Shown here: positions 44,575-54,559 of the stretch, in pieces
Layout: each line of letters begins with the position of its first letter
How positions within the stretch are numbered: the stretch's first letter is position 1
Assembly (NCBI GenBank): GCA_015069325.1
Contig: SVIV01000001.1
Span: forward strand, 294,052 to 358,051
Reading direction: 5' to 3'
DNA: 64,000 nt
Origin: Clostridiales bacterium
Lineage (GTDB): Bacteria > Bacillota > Clostridia > Christensenellales > UBA1242
Translations under genes and position numbers: made by a program
The notes under the pieces: generated by a model
Databases searched by the model: none
Told to the model about the DNA's origin: nothing
What the model saw: the letters and a program-made list of their open reading frames with translations, nothing else

Positions 44575-44650
44575 TGGTCGGGGTGGAGAGTCTCGAACTC
44601 CCGACCTCATGGTCCCAAACCACGCGCTCTACCAACTGAGCCACACCCCG
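44575..44650 (-). tRNA. tRNA-Pro (TGG)
   Basis: 76 nt, acceptor CGGGGTG/CACCCCG, anticodon TGG, encoded CCA. First gene of the operon. Confidence 0.95.
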
Positions 44651-44665
44651 TAAGTAAGTTTGCAT

Positions 44666-44694
44666 TGCTATTTTAATACATTCTTACAGCGATG
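44666..44694 (-). promoter_or_regulatory. Six-tRNA operon promoter
   Basis: Minus strand: TTGACA (44694-44689), a 17-nt spacer and TAAAAT (44671-44666). Nothing else is seen between here and 44856. Confidence 0.75.
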
Positions 44695-44856
44695 TCAAGA
44701 AAAATTTGCAACTTTTTTAAATTTTTTTATAAAATTATTATTTTTGCTTGTTTTTTCATTAGTAATTTAAGTTACCTTACTAATATACTATATTTTAATA
44801 TGAGTTGTCAAACGAAAAATAAAAGTTTTTTGAAATTTTAGTATTTTTTGGGTAAG

Positions 44857-44885
44857 TTGACTTTTTTATTAAAGTATGTTAAAAT
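44857..44885 (+). promoter_or_regulatory. Promoter of the 177-residue protein gene
   Basis: TTGACT (44857-44862), a 17-nt spacer and TAAAAT (44880-44885). AGGAGA lies only a few bases downstream. Confidence 0.7.
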
Positions 44886-44903
44886 ACTTTAGGAGAAAAT
44901 TTA

Positions 44904-45437
44904 ATGGATAAACAAGAAATTTTAAAAAGAGCTTATCAAATTAAACCTGTAATGAGATTGCAAAGGGGAAAGATAGTTGTTATTAATAATGGGGTTTTAC
45001 CTTCAAGAACAAATTTGGTTTATATAAGTTCACAAGATCTTTTGTCATCTGCTTATATTTGGGATCCAAAAGTAATTGCACAGACACCAAAACTTAGAAA
45101 AGTAGGAAAAGATATTACTACATATCATACTTATGGTCATCCATCGCTTTTTAAGCCTAGTGTAAAAGAAGTGTTGGAGCAAATCCCTGACGGTTATATT
45201 AAAAAGGGTGTAGTAGCGTTTGAATTGTATATAGAGTCTGATAATGCAAAAGAAATTACCACAAAACTCTGTGGAGAAGGTGTGCATAGGGCAAAAGTAA
45301 GATTGTATAAGGTTGTGGAAGGAGAAGTGCCTGACGTGGTTAAAAATGAACCTATTTTATATAATAAAAAAATGTATGGTTATGATGGAAAAGAAATTGT
45401 CGAGATTAGTTCAAGCAATGATGAAATGGAAATATAA
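44904..45437 (+). CDS. Uncharacterised 177-residue protein
   Basis: I do not recognise a named family. The protein looks like a compact alpha/beta domain with a distinctive central element (TTYHTYGHPSLFKPSVKEVL) holding two His residues and a Tyr, then GVVAFELYIE and HRAKVRLYKV strands. There is no signal or membrane segment. It is monocistronic, with a good promoter, AGGAGA and a terminator, so it is expressed. Confidence 0.65.
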   Translation: MDKQEILKRAYQIKPVMRLQRGKIVVINNGVLPSRTNLVYISSQDLLSSAYIWDPKVIAQTPKLRKVGKDITTYHTYGHPSLFKPSVKEVLEQIPDGYIKKGVVAFELYIESDNAKEITTKLCGEGVHRAKVRLYKVVEGEVPDVVKNEPILYNKKMYGYDGKEIVEISSSNDEMEI

Positions 45438-45472
45438 AAATAAAACCTTATAAAAATAAGGTTTTATTTTAT
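45438..45472 (+). terminator. Terminator after the 177-residue protein gene
   Basis: AATAAAACCTTA/TAAGGTTTTATT stem followed by a T-rich tract. Confidence 0.8.
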
Positions 45473-45519
45473 TTTGATAATTAAATTAAGAATGATATAC
45501 TATAATGGTAGGAGAATTT

Positions 45520-46230
45520 ATGAGAAAAACAGTTTTAATTACAGGCGTAAGCGGAACAATAGGTGAAGCAATTGCAATAGAGTTTGCGAGAAATGGATAT
45601 GACATTATTGGCACTTACAATAAACATCAAATTTCACAGTCATTAAAGTTATTATGTGAAAGTGTAGGGGCACGTCTGACACCGTTTCAATTGGATATGA
45701 CGAATTCTATGCAAGTGAAAGAAGTCTTTAGTCGTGCTTTCAAAATGTCAGAATACTTAGATTGTGTAGTGTGTAATAGCGGGATTTCACTTGGCGAGAA
45801 GATGCTATGTGATGCGACTGATGAAGAAATAAACATTTTAATTCAGACAAATTTAATTGGCACCATATATTGCAATCGAGAAGCAAGCACATTGATGCTT
45901 GAACGAAATTACGGAAACATCGTCAATATGTCTTCAATTTACGGGGTAAACGGTGGAAGTTGTGAAAGCGTGTATAGTGCTAGTAAAGGCGGGATTATTG
46001 CGCTTACTAAATCTTTAGCGGCAGAAATTAAAAATTCAAATGTGCGTGCAAATGCTGTTGCACCTGGCTATATTGAGTCAAATATGACGGCCCACTTTAC
46101 CGCAGAAGAAAAGGAAGAGATAAGAAAAAAATCGCCATCGAAACGCTTAGGACAGCCGGAAGATGTTGCGAGAAAAATTTATGAAATTTCTCAGAGCCAA
46201 ATGAATGGCGAAATAGTTGTTATTAATTAA
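45520..46230 (+). CDS. Short-chain dehydrogenase/reductase (FabG-like)
   Basis: 236-residue classical SDR: cofactor motif TGVSGTIGEAIA, the CNSG element (VVCNSGIS), catalytic Ser in MSSIYG and the Y-x-x-x-K in YSASK, then the PG motif (VAPGYI). FabG-like enzymes reduce 3-oxoacyl-ACP, but here no other fatty-acid gene is nearby, so the substrate is open. ATG 45520 is chosen because TAGGAGA precedes it; the in-frame ATG at 45505 has no site. Confidence 0.85.
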   Translation: MRKTVLITGVSGTIGEAIAIEFARNGYDIIGTYNKHQISQSLKLLCESVGARLTPFQLDMTNSMQVKEVFSRAFKMSEYLDCVVCNSGISLGEKMLCDATDEEINILIQTNLIGTIYCNREASTLMLERNYGNIVNMSSIYGVNGGSCESVYSASKGGIIALTKSLAAEIKNSNVRANAVAPGYIESNMTAHFTAEEKEEIRKKSPSKRLGQPEDVARKIYEISQSQMNGEIVVIN

Positions 46231-46238
46231 ATGATATA

Positions 46239-46269
46239 AAAAGTTGCGGAGATAATCTGCAATTTTTTA
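46239..46269 (+). terminator. Probable terminator after the SDR gene
   Basis: Imperfect AGTTGCGGA/TCTGCAATT stem with a run of Ts. Confidence 0.55.
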
Positions 46270-46340
46270 TTTTATTTGACTTTCTTGTAGATTTTTCGCA
46301 TTTAAAACTATGTTATGATGAAAGTATCAAAGGAGAAGAT

Positions 46341-46649
46341 ATGCGAATCAAAAGTAAAATTTCCAATCAAACACTTTATGTTGTTTTAGTAGGAGAGCTT
46401 GATGAACATTCGGCAAGTCATACTCGTATTACATTAGATGATATATTTGCGGGCGGAGATTTTTCGCAGATTATCATTGATTTGTCAGAACTTGAATTTA
46501 TGGATAGCACAGGTATTGGCGTGTTAATAGGCAGATACAAAAAAATGAGAAACAGGAATATTCCTATTTACATTTGCAATCCGTCTAAACACGTAGAAAA
46601 AATTTTTAAAATGACAGGATTATATGACCTGATGCCCAAAATTATATAA
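46341..46649 (+). CDS. spoIIAA: Anti-sigma F factor antagonist SpoIIAA
   Basis: 102-residue STAS-domain protein. The phosphorylatable serine is in FMDSTGIGVL. Unphosphorylated SpoIIAA frees sigma F from SpoIIAB in the forespore. AAGGAG precedes the start. It is the first gene of the classic spoIIA operon. Confidence 0.95.
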   Translation: MRIKSKISNQTLYVVLVGELDEHSASHTRITLDDIFAGGDFSQIIIDLSELEFMDSTGIGVLIGRYKKMRNRNIPIYICNPSKHVEKIFKMTGLYDLMPKII

Positions 46650-46660
46650 AGGAGATAGTT

Positions 46661-47107
46661 ATGAATAAAAATTTTATGGAAGTTTCATTTAAAGCAATTT
46701 CTATTAATGAAGGTTTTGCAAGGATTGTTGTGTCGGGTTTTTGCCTGCAACTTAATCCATCTGTTGATGAGCTAGATGACATAAAAACAGCAGTGAGTGA
46801 AGCAGTTACAAATTGCGTTGTTCACGCATATCCACAATCGCAAGGAATTGTTTACGTTAGATGCACAATAGAAGGCAATGAAATCAAAATTATAGTAAAG
46901 GATAATGGAGTGGGAATAAAAGATATTAAACAGGCCAGAGAGCCTTTCTTTACAAGTAAACCCCAAGAAGAGCGAAGTGGTATGGGCTTTACTGTAATGG
47001 AAAGCTTTATGGATAAAGTTGAAGTTTCATCAAATGAAGGTAATGGACTTGTAGTCGTAATGCATAAAAAAATTAATGGCATTGTGGCTAAGGTGGAGAA
47101 TGCTTGA
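46661..47107 (+). CDS. spoIIAB: Anti-sigma F factor SpoIIAB (serine kinase)
   Basis: 148-residue GHKL-type kinase. The N box (AVSEAVTNCVVHAY), the G1 box (VKDNGVGI) and the G2 region (ERSGMGFTVM) are visible. It binds and holds sigma F and phosphorylates SpoIIAA. Its stop overlaps the sigF start by eight bases. Confidence 0.95.
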   Translation: MNKNFMEVSFKAISINEGFARIVVSGFCLQLNPSVDELDDIKTAVSEAVTNCVVHAYPQSQGIVYVRCTIEGNEIKIIVKDNGVGIKDIKQAREPFFTSKPQEERSGMGFTVMESFMDKVEVSSNEGNGLVVVMHKKINGIVAKVENA

Positions 47108-47825
47108 TAACGACCAAGTTTTGCGTTTGGTTCAACTTGCTCAGCAAGGTGATTTGACTGCAAAGGGGTTGCTAGTGGAAGAAAATGCACCACTAATCAA
47201 AAGTGTAATAAAAAGATTTCGTAATAAGGGCATAGAGTATGAAGACTTATATCAAATAGGTTGTATGGGATTTTTAAAGGCAATGAAAAATTTTAATCCT
47301 GACTTTAAAGTAAAATTTTCCACCTATGTTGTGCCTATGGTTATAGGGGAAGTTAAGCGCTTTATGCGAGACGATGGTGCAATTAAGGTTTCAAGGGCAT
47401 TAAAGACATTAAATCTAAAGATAAACAAATTTATAGAACAATATTATAAAGACAAAAACACGTCTCCTACAATTGAAGAAATTGCTTTGCATTTTGAAGT
47501 GGATAGTCAAGATGTGATTTTAGCGATGGATTCTGCTAAGATGCCGATATCATTAAGCACACCAATTGAAGACGATTCAGAATCAATTACCCTTGTTGAT
47601 AGAATCGAATCAGAAGAAGATGAGAACGCGAAGATGATAGACAATCTCGCATTATCTGAGATAATTAAAAAAATGGATGAGAGAGATAAAAAAATAATAT
47701 TACTTCGGTATTATTTTGATAAAACGCAAAGCGAAATTGCAAAAGAACTTAATATATCACAAGTTCAGGTTTCAAGACTTGAAAATAAGATTTTGGAAAA
47801 TATGCGAAATAAACTGACGTCTTGA
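47100..47825 (+). CDS. sigF: RNA polymerase sigma factor, forespore sigma F
   Basis: 241 residues from ATG 47100; the longer frame from 47076 lies inside spoIIAB. Region 2 (EYEDLYQIGCMGFLKAMKNF, FSTYVVPMVIGEVKRF), region 3 and region 4 (TQSEIAKELNISQVQVSRLE) are clear. Position right after spoIIAB identifies it as sigma F rather than G. It starts the forespore program, including many germination genes. Confidence 0.95.
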   Translation: MLDNDQVLRLVQLAQQGDLTAKGLLVEENAPLIKSVIKRFRNKGIEYEDLYQIGCMGFLKAMKNFNPDFKVKFSTYVVPMVIGEVKRFMRDDGAIKVSRALKTLNLKINKFIEQYYKDKNTSPTIEEIALHFEVDSQDVILAMDSAKMPISLSTPIEDDSESITLVDRIESEEDENAKMIDNLALSEIIKKMDERDKKIILLRYYFDKTQSEIAKELNISQVQVSRLENKILENMRNKLTS

Positions 47826-47887
47826 TGTGGATGATGCAAAATGAAGTAAATCAAATAGACTAATTATCAGGGAATGTAGAATGGAAA

Positions 47888-47920
47888 ACAAGGACTTTTG
47901 AGAGTTCTTGTTTTTTTGTT
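47888..47920 (+). terminator. Terminator after sigF
   Basis: AAGGACT/AGTTCTT stem and seven Ts. It separates sigF from the spoVA genes, so those need their own promoter. Confidence 0.7.
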
Positions 47921-47921
47921 A

Positions 47922-48821
47922 TCAATTATAATAGTAGCCATTTTGATAATGTCTATTGTTGTAGTTATTGTAATATCCATTAGGATTGTATCTGTAAGTA
48001 TCTATATTTCTAAATCTAGCATAAAAAGAGTCGGTATTACGATTAGGATTGAATCTCATATTAGTATAGTTTTGGTAGTTTGGATTATATGGATAGTTTT
48101 GTGAAGCATTTTGGGTGTTTTGTATAGGGAAAGGGCGATTGTTTGAAAAACTATCAATGTTTGTATTGTGTTGTGTTAATTCTTCATTTTGCGTGTTTGT
48201 ATCATTCGTTGCTTGGGCGTTGGTGGTCTGATTTTGTTGGCTGTCGAGTTCTAGTTCTAAAATGCGATAGATATGTTCTAAGTTTGCAAAAATATTACTT
48301 AAATATGAAATACGTTCATTCATATCATTGTTGAGAGAAATGAAATTGCTTTGCGCTTCAATTAAACTTATATCATTATGATTTAAGTTTTTTTTGATTT
48401 GGTTTACATTGCTTTTTACTGAATTTATAGTGCCATCTAATTTTGAAATATTTTTATTAATATTGTTTGTAGCAATAATAATAGAGTTTGCTTGAGAAAG
48501 GTTTAATTTATAAGGCTTGCTTGTCCAAGATTTTAAATTTGTGTTAATGGAAAGTATATCGTTTTTTAAAGCGGTTTCTTGGTTTAAGTTGTTATAAGTG
48601 GTGCTTTTATACGACTGAATGGAGTCTATAGTTGTGTTGGCGTCAATTGTAGGGGAAGATGCAATTGATAGTATTTCATTTGTTGTGTCTGCAGAAACGT
48701 TGTTTTCAATGTTTTCAATTTGTGCATTAAGCGATTTTATTGCTTGAGAGTCTTTCCCATAAGAACAGCCACTTATCAATAAACAAGCAATTAAACATAA
48801 GATTATCAAAGTTTTTTTCAT
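47922..48821 (-). CDS. Asn/Gln/Tyr-rich lipoprotein antisense to the sporulation genes
   Basis: 299 residues. The signal peptide ends in a lipobox (LISGC, Cys19), so this is a lipoprotein processed by Lgt. A helical, coiled-coil-like region (about 25-200) is followed by a Gln/Asn/Thr linker and a C-terminal tail very rich in Asn, Tyr and Arg (YNPNGYYNNYNN). There is no known domain. AAGGAG lies before the start. It sits between sigF and spoVAC on the opposite strand. A role in the spore envelope is inference from position. Confidence 0.75.
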   Translation of the reverse strand: MKKTLIILCLIACLLISGCSYGKDSQAIKSLNAQIENIENNVSADTTNEILSIASSPTIDANTTIDSIQSYKSTTYNNLNQETALKNDILSINTNLKSWTSKPYKLNLSQANSIIIATNNINKNISKLDGTINSVKSNVNQIKKNLNHNDISLIEAQSNFISLNNDMNERISYLSNIFANLEHIYRILELELDSQQNQTTNAQATNDTNTQNEELTQHNTNIDSFSNNRPFPIQNTQNASQNYPYNPNYQNYTNMRFNPNRNTDSFYARFRNIDTYRYNPNGYYNNYNNRHYQNGYYYN

Positions 48822-48918
48822 TTTATCTCCTTTTGTTTAGTTTGTAAGAATTAGCTTAAATTATTCTTTATGTTTAAAAAACTGTTGATGGGCAATAAAT
48901 TTAAACAAGGAGTGATAT

Positions 48919-49365
48919 ATGACAGAAAAAGAGAGGAACAGGGCTTATAATAGATATGTAAAGGCAAAAATACCAAAAACTCACGCTTGGCCAAGCTTAT
49001 TCAATTCGTTTTTCGTTGGTGGGATTATTTGTTGTATAGGACAGGGGATTAACGATTTGATCTTACTGGGGTTCCCCACTATGGCAGAACAAACGGCTTG
49101 GGGATATACTTTAGTTATATTAATTTTTATTGCGTCTTTTCTTACAGGAATAGGCGTGTATGACAAAATAGGCAAATTTGCGGGTGGCGGCTCAATAGTC
49201 CCTATTACAGGCTTTTCAAACTCAGTTGCTTCGCCATCAATCGAATTTAAGCACGAAGGTATTATATATGGCATTTGTGTAAAGATGTTTACTATCGCTG
49301 GACCGGTAATAGTTGCAGGGGTAGTTTCAAGTGTTGTTGTGGGATTAATATATTTATTTGTGTAG
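48919..49365 (+). CDS. spoVAC: Stage V sporulation protein AC
   Basis: 148-residue membrane protein of the SpoVAC/SpoVAEb family with four helices and the motif GGSIVPITGFSNSVASP. It forms part of the spore inner-membrane channel that moves dipicolinic acid. AAGGAG precedes the start. In Bacillus the spoVA operon is read by forespore RNA polymerase; I cannot identify a sigma G promoter with confidence. Confidence 0.93.
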   Translation: MTEKERNRAYNRYVKAKIPKTHAWPSLFNSFFVGGIICCIGQGINDLILLGFPTMAEQTAWGYTLVILIFIASFLTGIGVYDKIGKFAGGGSIVPITGFSNSVASPSIEFKHEGIIYGICVKMFTIAGPVIVAGVVSSVVVGLIYLFV

Positions 49366-49374
49366 GTGATTGTA

Positions 49375-50454
49375 GTGGCGAAAAGGACAGTTATTTTTAA
49401 AAACAAACCAACAATAATAGGCAGTTATTCAATTGTTGGCCCCAAAGAAGGCAAGGGGAATTTTGCATCGTATTTTGATTTTATAATGAAAGATGATTGT
49501 TTTGGTCAGGATACTTATGAAAAGGCAGAGAAGAAGATGATTGAAAGTGCGGTGGCGGGAGCTATAAAAAATGCGAATATTCAAGCGAGTGATATAAGTC
49601 TTTTGCTATCAGGAGATCTTTTAAATCAAATCATTTCTTCGTCTTATGCTGCGAGAAATTTTGATATGGGTTTTTTAGGTTTATTTGGTGCGTGTAGCAC
49701 GATGGCGGAGGGGTTGGCAGTAGGAAGCAGTTTAATTGATGGTGGACACTTTGATAATGTTGTCTGTGCAACGGGTTCTCATTTTTGCACCGCTGAAAGA
49801 CAATTTCGTTTTCCTTTGGAATTAGGCAATCAACGTCCACCTACGTCGCAATGGACAGTAACTGGTGCAGGTGCCTGTGTTTTATCTCGTAAAGGCAATG
49901 GGCCCAAAGTAACAATGGCAACATTTGGGAAAGTTGTTGATTATGAAGTGAATGATGTAAATGATATGGGTGCGGCAATGGCACCGTCAGCAATGGATAC
50001 AATGTTGACTCATTTTAGAGAAACAGGAAGGACTCCAGATGATTATGATTTAATTGTTACGGGAGACCTTGGTAAACTTGGAAGTGAAATTTTAATAGAT
50101 TTGATGGAGATGAATGGTATTAAGCTGGGACTAAATTATAATGATTGTGGGCAAATGTATTTCACAAGAAATCAAAACACGTTATCTGGTGGAAGTGGTT
50201 GTGGTTGCAGTGCAACAATCTTAAATTCTTATATAATATCAAAACTACGAAAAGGCGAGTTGCAAAGGGTTTTATTTATGCCAACGGGGGCTCTTATGTC
50301 AACAACTGCTTCTCAGCAAGGGGAAACAATTCCGGGCGTTTGCCACGCAATAGTTATTGAAAGCGATGTCAAACCACAAGGTGGCGGAGTGCAAAGCAAA
50401 TCAATAAACAAATCAACAACTGCTTCTAAAGGTAGGAGTAAAAAGGAGAGTTAA
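49375..50454 (+). CDS. spoVAD: Stage V sporulation protein AD
   Basis: 359 residues from GTG 49375, where AGGTGA is positioned as ribosome binding site; an in-frame GTG at 49366 is also possible. It has a thiolase-like fold with the FGACSTMAEG and CGCSATI segments typical of SpoVAD, and binds dipicolinic acid on the spore inner membrane. It ends directly before spoVAE. Confidence 0.94.
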   Translation: MAKRTVIFKNKPTIIGSYSIVGPKEGKGNFASYFDFIMKDDCFGQDTYEKAEKKMIESAVAGAIKNANIQASDISLLLSGDLLNQIISSSYAARNFDMGFLGLFGACSTMAEGLAVGSSLIDGGHFDNVVCATGSHFCTAERQFRFPLELGNQRPPTSQWTVTGAGACVLSRKGNGPKVTMATFGKVVDYEVNDVNDMGAAMAPSAMDTMLTHFRETGRTPDDYDLIVTGDLGKLGSEILIDLMEMNGIKLGLNYNDCGQMYFTRNQNTLSGGSGCGCSATILNSYIISKLRKGELQRVLFMPTGALMSTTASQQGETIPGVCHAIVIESDVKPQGGGVQSKSINKSTTASKGRSKKES

Positions 50455-50811
50455 ATGTATTATTTATGGGTATTTTTGATAGGGGGATTTATCTGTATGC
50501 TAGGGCAAATGCTGATTATTTATACAAATATAACTTCGGCAAGAATACTAGTAACTTTTGTTTTAATCGGTGTTATTTTGCAAGCATTTGGCATATTTGA
50601 CCCTATCTCGCAGTTTGCAAAAGCAGGAATTAATGTGCCAATTATCGGTTTTGGGGCATCACTTGCTAAAGGTGCAATTGGTGCGGTGCAGGCAAAAGGG
50701 GTGATTGGCGCCTTTACAGGCGGATTGGAAGCGACCGCTGGCGGCATCGCAGCTGCAGTTGTTTTTGCATTCATATTTGCACTTATATTCAAATCTAAGA
50801 CAAAAAGCTAA
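50455..50811 (+). CDS. spoVAE: Stage V sporulation protein AE (SpoVAEb)
   Basis: 118 residues, four hydrophobic helices, with the SpoVAC-like motif INVPIIGFGASLAKG. The ATG follows the spoVAD stop without a gap, so the three proteins are translationally linked. Together with SpoVAC and SpoVAD it forms the minimal clostridial SpoVA set; spoVAA, AB and AF are not here. Confidence 0.93.
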   Translation: MYYLWVFLIGGFICMLGQMLIIYTNITSARILVTFVLIGVILQAFGIFDPISQFAKAGINVPIIGFGASLAKGAIGAVQAKGVIGAFTGGLEATAGGIAAAVVFAFIFALIFKSKTKS

Positions 50812-50889
50812 TTATATTACTATATATGGTATATTGTATGATATACAAAATACTATATAAGACAAAGCAATTGTTTGGTTCAATTTTCG

Positions 50890-51573
50890 ATGAAAGAAGC
50901 ATATATTTATGATATGCATATTAAAAAAGATGAGAAGAAAAAAAGAAAGCTTAAAGTTAAAACTAAGTTTAAAATAATTTGCTTGTGCTTTCTTTTTATT
51001 TTTGTGTGCGTGCTCGTTTACTACTTTAAGGTTGTTTGCCCGATAATTGTTGACTTAAGCAAAGAAAAAATTTATTCGATTGCAACGTCAAGCGTAAGCG
51101 AAGTAGTTGGTGATGTTTTAAGCGAGAAACAAATTGCTTATGGCGATTTAGTTGAAATAGTCTATTCGTCCAGTGGAGACGTTGAAGTAATTGAAGTTAA
51201 TAGTGTTGTAATAAACATTCTCATTAAGGATATCAACAATTCAATCCAAAGCAAATTTGACAGACTTAATAATCAAGGCATTGATATCCCATTTGGTGCG
51301 TTTACAGGGATTCCTTTTTTATTTGATGTGGGGCCTACTGTGTCAATTCAATTAGTAGCTATTGGAAGAGCTAAGACCTTGCTAGATTCGTCATTTACAT
51401 CTGCAGGTATAAATCAAACATTGCATAGATTGAACTTAATCATATCTGTGAATATAGGAATGGTTCTTCCGGCTAACATACAAAAATTGGAAACAGATAT
51501 GGAAGTTATGATTTGCGAGTCCATTATTGTGGGAAAGATACCCAATATTTACCTGCAAGGTCAGTTGATTTAA
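50890..51573 (+). CDS. yunB: Sporulation protein YunB
   Basis: About 227 residues. A basic N terminus (KKDEKKKRKLKVK), one membrane helix (~32-52), then the YunB domain with characteristic IPFGAFTGIPF, VSIQLVAIGRAKT and AGINQTLHRLNL segments. YunB is a mother-cell protein needed for normal spore formation. The start is uncertain: ATG 50890 has no clear ribosome binding site, and TTG 50875 and ATG 50911 are alternatives. Confidence 0.85.
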   Translation: MKEAYIYDMHIKKDEKKKRKLKVKTKFKIICLCFLFIFVCVLVYYFKVVCPIIVDLSKEKIYSIATSSVSEVVGDVLSEKQIAYGDLVEIVYSSSGDVEVIEVNSVVINILIKDINNSIQSKFDRLNNQGIDIPFGAFTGIPFLFDVGPTVSIQLVAIGRAKTLLDSSFTSAGINQTLHRLNLIISVNIGMVLPANIQKLETDMEVMICESIIVGKIPNIYLQGQLI

Positions 51574-51684
51574 TGCATAAAGGCAAAAAATTGTAAAGAA
51601 TTTTAAGTTTTTTCAAAAAAATAAAGGAATTTCCCCAAAAATGTTGTATAATGGGATTAAAGTATATTTTTTTGGAGTTGTGAT

Positions 51685-53466
51685 TTGCAAAATAAAGGGT
51701 ATCCTGCTGATTGGTTATATCAGCTTAAGCAAAAAAACGACATTGTGTCCATAATAGGAAAATACATTCATCTTGAAAAGAAGGGCGGTAAATATTGGGC
51801 TTGTTGTCCATTTCACAATGAGAAGACGCCATCTTTTACTGTGAGCGATGAAGGGCTTTTTTATTGTTTTGGGTGCAAGGAATCTGGAGATGTGATATCG
51901 TTCGTTCAAAAATATGAATCTTGCGACTTCCCAGAAGCAGTTGCTTTGCTTGCTAAAAATGTTGGTATGGAAGTGCCTGAATTTACTGCAGACAAGGAAG
52001 TTGTGCTTAAGAAACAAACAAAAGAAAGAGTGTTGAAATTGTTGGATTGTGCATACAAACACTATCAAGAAAATTTATACTTATATCAGGCGAAAAAAGC
52101 ACAAGATTACATAAAATTAAGGGGATTTACAAGACGAGAACTTGAAGATTTCAAATTGGGATACTCGCTTGGCTGGACTGAAATGATAGAATACTTGCGT
52201 AGGCAAGGATTTACTTACAAAGAAATGATGGACGCAGGTGTAGTCAATGCGAAAAATGACTCCTATTATGATGTTATGGCGGAAAGGCTGATGTTCCCTA
52301 TTTTTAATGCCTTTAATGAGTGTGTTGGTTTTAGCGCAAGGGCTCTTGAAAAAACAGATATGGCTAAATATAAAAATACAGCCGAAACGGTTGTTTTTCA
52401 AAAGGGCAGAGTTGTATTTGGAATAAATCTTGTTAAAGCAATAAAACAACAACAAGGCATTGATAATATTATAATCGTTGAAGGTCAAATAGATGTCATT
52501 GCTATGCATCGAGCAGGCTTTAAGACTACTGTTGCGTGTATGGGGACTGCTCTTACTAAAGAAAATGCGAAAGAACTTAAAAAACTTTCAAACAATATAA
52601 TTCTTTGTTTTGATGGTGATACGGCAGGGGTAAAAGCAACTATAAAAAGCATAGATATTCTGAAAGAAGAAGGCGTCAATGTAATGGTCGCTGTGCTTCC
52701 AGAAGGAAAGGACCCTGATGAAGTGCTTAAAGAGAGTGGTAAAGAAGGGATTGAAAGAATTATATATAACGCGTTGCCACCAACCGATTATTTAATTAAA
52801 AGCGAACTGAAAAACTTTGATTTAAATACTGCAGACGGGAAAGGACGGTTTGCTAAAGTTGCGCTTGAGCACATAAGTAAATTAGGTTCTAGTAGCGCGG
52901 AAGATCCTTATCTTGACAAAGTTAGGGCATTGACAAACATACCTATAGATGTGTTAAGGCGAGATTTGGACAAGCTTGAAGGTCGAGAAGTAATAAATGC
53001 AAAAAAACAAGAAAAATCACAAGATGAAAAAGTTATAATTTCCCGAGAAAATGGCAATATTAGGGCTATACGATTTATTTTGGGTGCATTGATTTACAAA
53101 AAGCCATTCGTAAATAAAAATATAGATTATAAGAAGTTGTTGCCTAGATATAGCGACATTATTGAAAAGGCACTGCAAGGAATTGCAGTAAGTTCGTATT
53201 TTGATTATTTTGATGTTGAAACTAATCAAATGTTAAAAGATTGTCTTAGTATGGGAGATGTTGATTTTAAAGAAGGAAACGAAAGATATTTCAATGAATG
53301 TGTTTGGTCAATTGTAAGCGTAAAGCTGATGGAAGAGCAAGCATTATTAACAGAAAAATTCAAAACTAGTGAAGACAAACAGCAAAGAATGCAAATTATG
53401 CAGCAATTAAATACAATAAATAAAGCATTAAGAGAAAAAAAATTGGAGGATTATTATGTCAGATAA
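51685..53466 (+). CDS. dnaG: DNA primase
   Basis: 593 residues from TTG 51685, supported by GGAG at 51674-51677, 7 nt upstream; no ATG fits the conserved N terminus. The zinc-binding domain ([18 protein letters not shown]), the TOPRIM catalytic domain ([24 protein letters not shown]) and the C-terminal helicase-interaction domain are in order. It makes primers for replication. It overlaps rpoD by 11 bases, the conserved macromolecular-synthesis pair. Confidence 0.95.
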   Translation: MQNKGYPADWLYQLKQKNDIVSIIGKYIHLEKKGGKYWACCPFHNEKTPSFTVSDEGLFYCFGCKESGDVISFVQKYESCDFPEAVALLAKNVGMEVPEFTADKEVVLKKQTKERVLKLLDCAYKHYQENLYLYQAKKAQDYIKLRGFTRRELEDFKLGYSLGWTEMIEYLRRQGFTYKEMMDAGVVNAKNDSYYDVMAERLMFPIFNAFNECVGFSARALEKTDMAKYKNTAETVVFQKGRVVFGINLVKAIKQQQGIDNIIIVEGQIDVIAMHRAGFKTTVACMGTALTKENAKELKKLSNNIILCFDGDTAGVKATIKSIDILKEEGVNVMVAVLPEGKDPDEVLKESGKEGIERIIYNALPPTDYLIKSELKNFDLNTADGKGRFAKVALEHISKLGSSSAEDPYLDKVRALTNIPIDVLRRDLDKLEGREVINAKKQEKSQDEKVIISRENGNIRAIRFILGALIYKKPFVNKNIDYKKLLPRYSDIIEKALQGIAVSSYFDYFDVETNQMLKDCLSMGDVDFKEGNERYFNECVWSIVSVKLMEEQALLTEKFKTSEDKQQRMQIMQQLNTINKALREKKLEDYYVR

Positions 53467-54514
53467 TAAAATGGATGTCGAACTTAAGCGCATTTTCGAT
53501 ATCGCAGCAAAAAAGGGGTCAGTGAACGAAGAAGATGTTTATTTTAGACTTTTAAAATTTGACCTTTCTGCTCAAGAAATTCAAAAATTTATTAAGAAAA
53601 TGGAATCTCATGGTATTAAAATTATTAAATCGTCAGATGATGGAACAGATGATGATGGGGCGCTTGAATTTAATGGATTTTTATCTGTTGATGATCCTGT
53701 CAAAATGTATTTAAAAGATATTGGTAAAGTGCCACTTTTATCACCGGAAGAAGAAGTAGAACTTGCTAAAAAGATTTTAAATGGCGACCAAAAGGCAAAA
53801 GCAAGACTTTGTCAGGCAAACTTAAGATTGGTTGTTTCAATTGCGAAAAAATGGGCAAGCACAAACACACTTTCTTTTCTTGATTTGATTCAAGAAGGAA
53901 ATATGGGGCTTTTAAGAGCAGTTGAAAAATTTGACTATACTAAAGGTTTTAGATTTTCAACTTATGCTACTTGGTGGATAAAGCAAGCTATTACAAGAGC
54001 AATTGCTGACCAATCAAGGACAATCAGGCTTCCTGTTCATATGGTTGAAACAATCAATAGATATTCAAGAACAGTTCGCCAACTCACACAAACACTTTCT
54101 CGTGAACCTACACTTGAAGAAATTGCTGAAGCAATGGGAATTAGTGAAAGCAAGGTTGTAGAAATTAAAAAGAGTGCGCTTGATCCAATTTCGCTTGAAA
54201 CACCTATTGGTGAAGAAGAAGACAGCAAGATGAGTGACTTCATTGAAGATGAAAGTGCAAAAAGCCCAATGGAAATTGCTTCTCAAAAACTTTTGCACGA
54301 ACAATTACTTGCGGTAATTGAAACTCTTACGCCTAGAGAGCAACAAGTCATCAGAGAAAGATATGGCCTTATTGATGGGAAGAGCAAAACACTTGAAGAA
54401 GTGGGCAGAGAATTTAGAGTTACAAGAGAACGCATTCGTCAAATTGAAGCGAAGGCTTTAAGAAAATTAAAACATCCAAATCGTAGTAAAAAACTTTTAG
54501 ATTTCATAAACTAA
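53456..54514 (+). CDS. rpoD: Primary RNA polymerase sigma factor (sigma A)
   Basis: 352 residues with region 1.1, 1.2 ([12 protein letters not shown]), region 2 ([32 protein letters not shown]), region 3 and region 4 ([23 protein letters not shown]). The TTGACA/TATAAT promoters in this window fit its known specificity. GGAGG lies 5 nt before the ATG, inside dnaG. Confidence 0.96.
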   Translation: MSDNKMDVELKRIFDIAAKKGSVNEEDVYFRLLKFDLSAQEIQKFIKKMESHGIKIIKSSDDGTDDDGALEFNGFLSVDDPVKMYLKDIGKVPLLSPEEEVELAKKILNGDQKAKARLCQANLRLVVSIAKKWASTNTLSFLDLIQEGNMGLLRAVEKFDYTKGFRFSTYATWWIKQAITRAIADQSRTIRLPVHMVETINRYSRTVRQLTQTLSREPTLEEIAEAMGISESKVVEIKKSALDPISLETPIGEEEDSKMSDFIEDESAKSPMEIASQKLLHEQLLAVIETLTPREQQVIRERYGLIDGKSKTLEEVGREFRVTRERIRQIEAKALRKLKHPNRSKKLLDFIN

Positions 54515-54559
54515 ATTGATTTTACAGCAGAAGGCATAAACTTATTTAAGGAGAAGAAA

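Noticed and set aside
46270..46340. Sigma H promoter for spoIIA
   Set aside because: No convincing AGGAWW...GAAT pair could be seen; TATGAT at 46314-46319 lacks a good -35 box.
52117..52509. 130-residue minus-strand frame inside dnaG
   Set aside because: Antisense to conserved primase domains, with no promoter or ribosome binding site.
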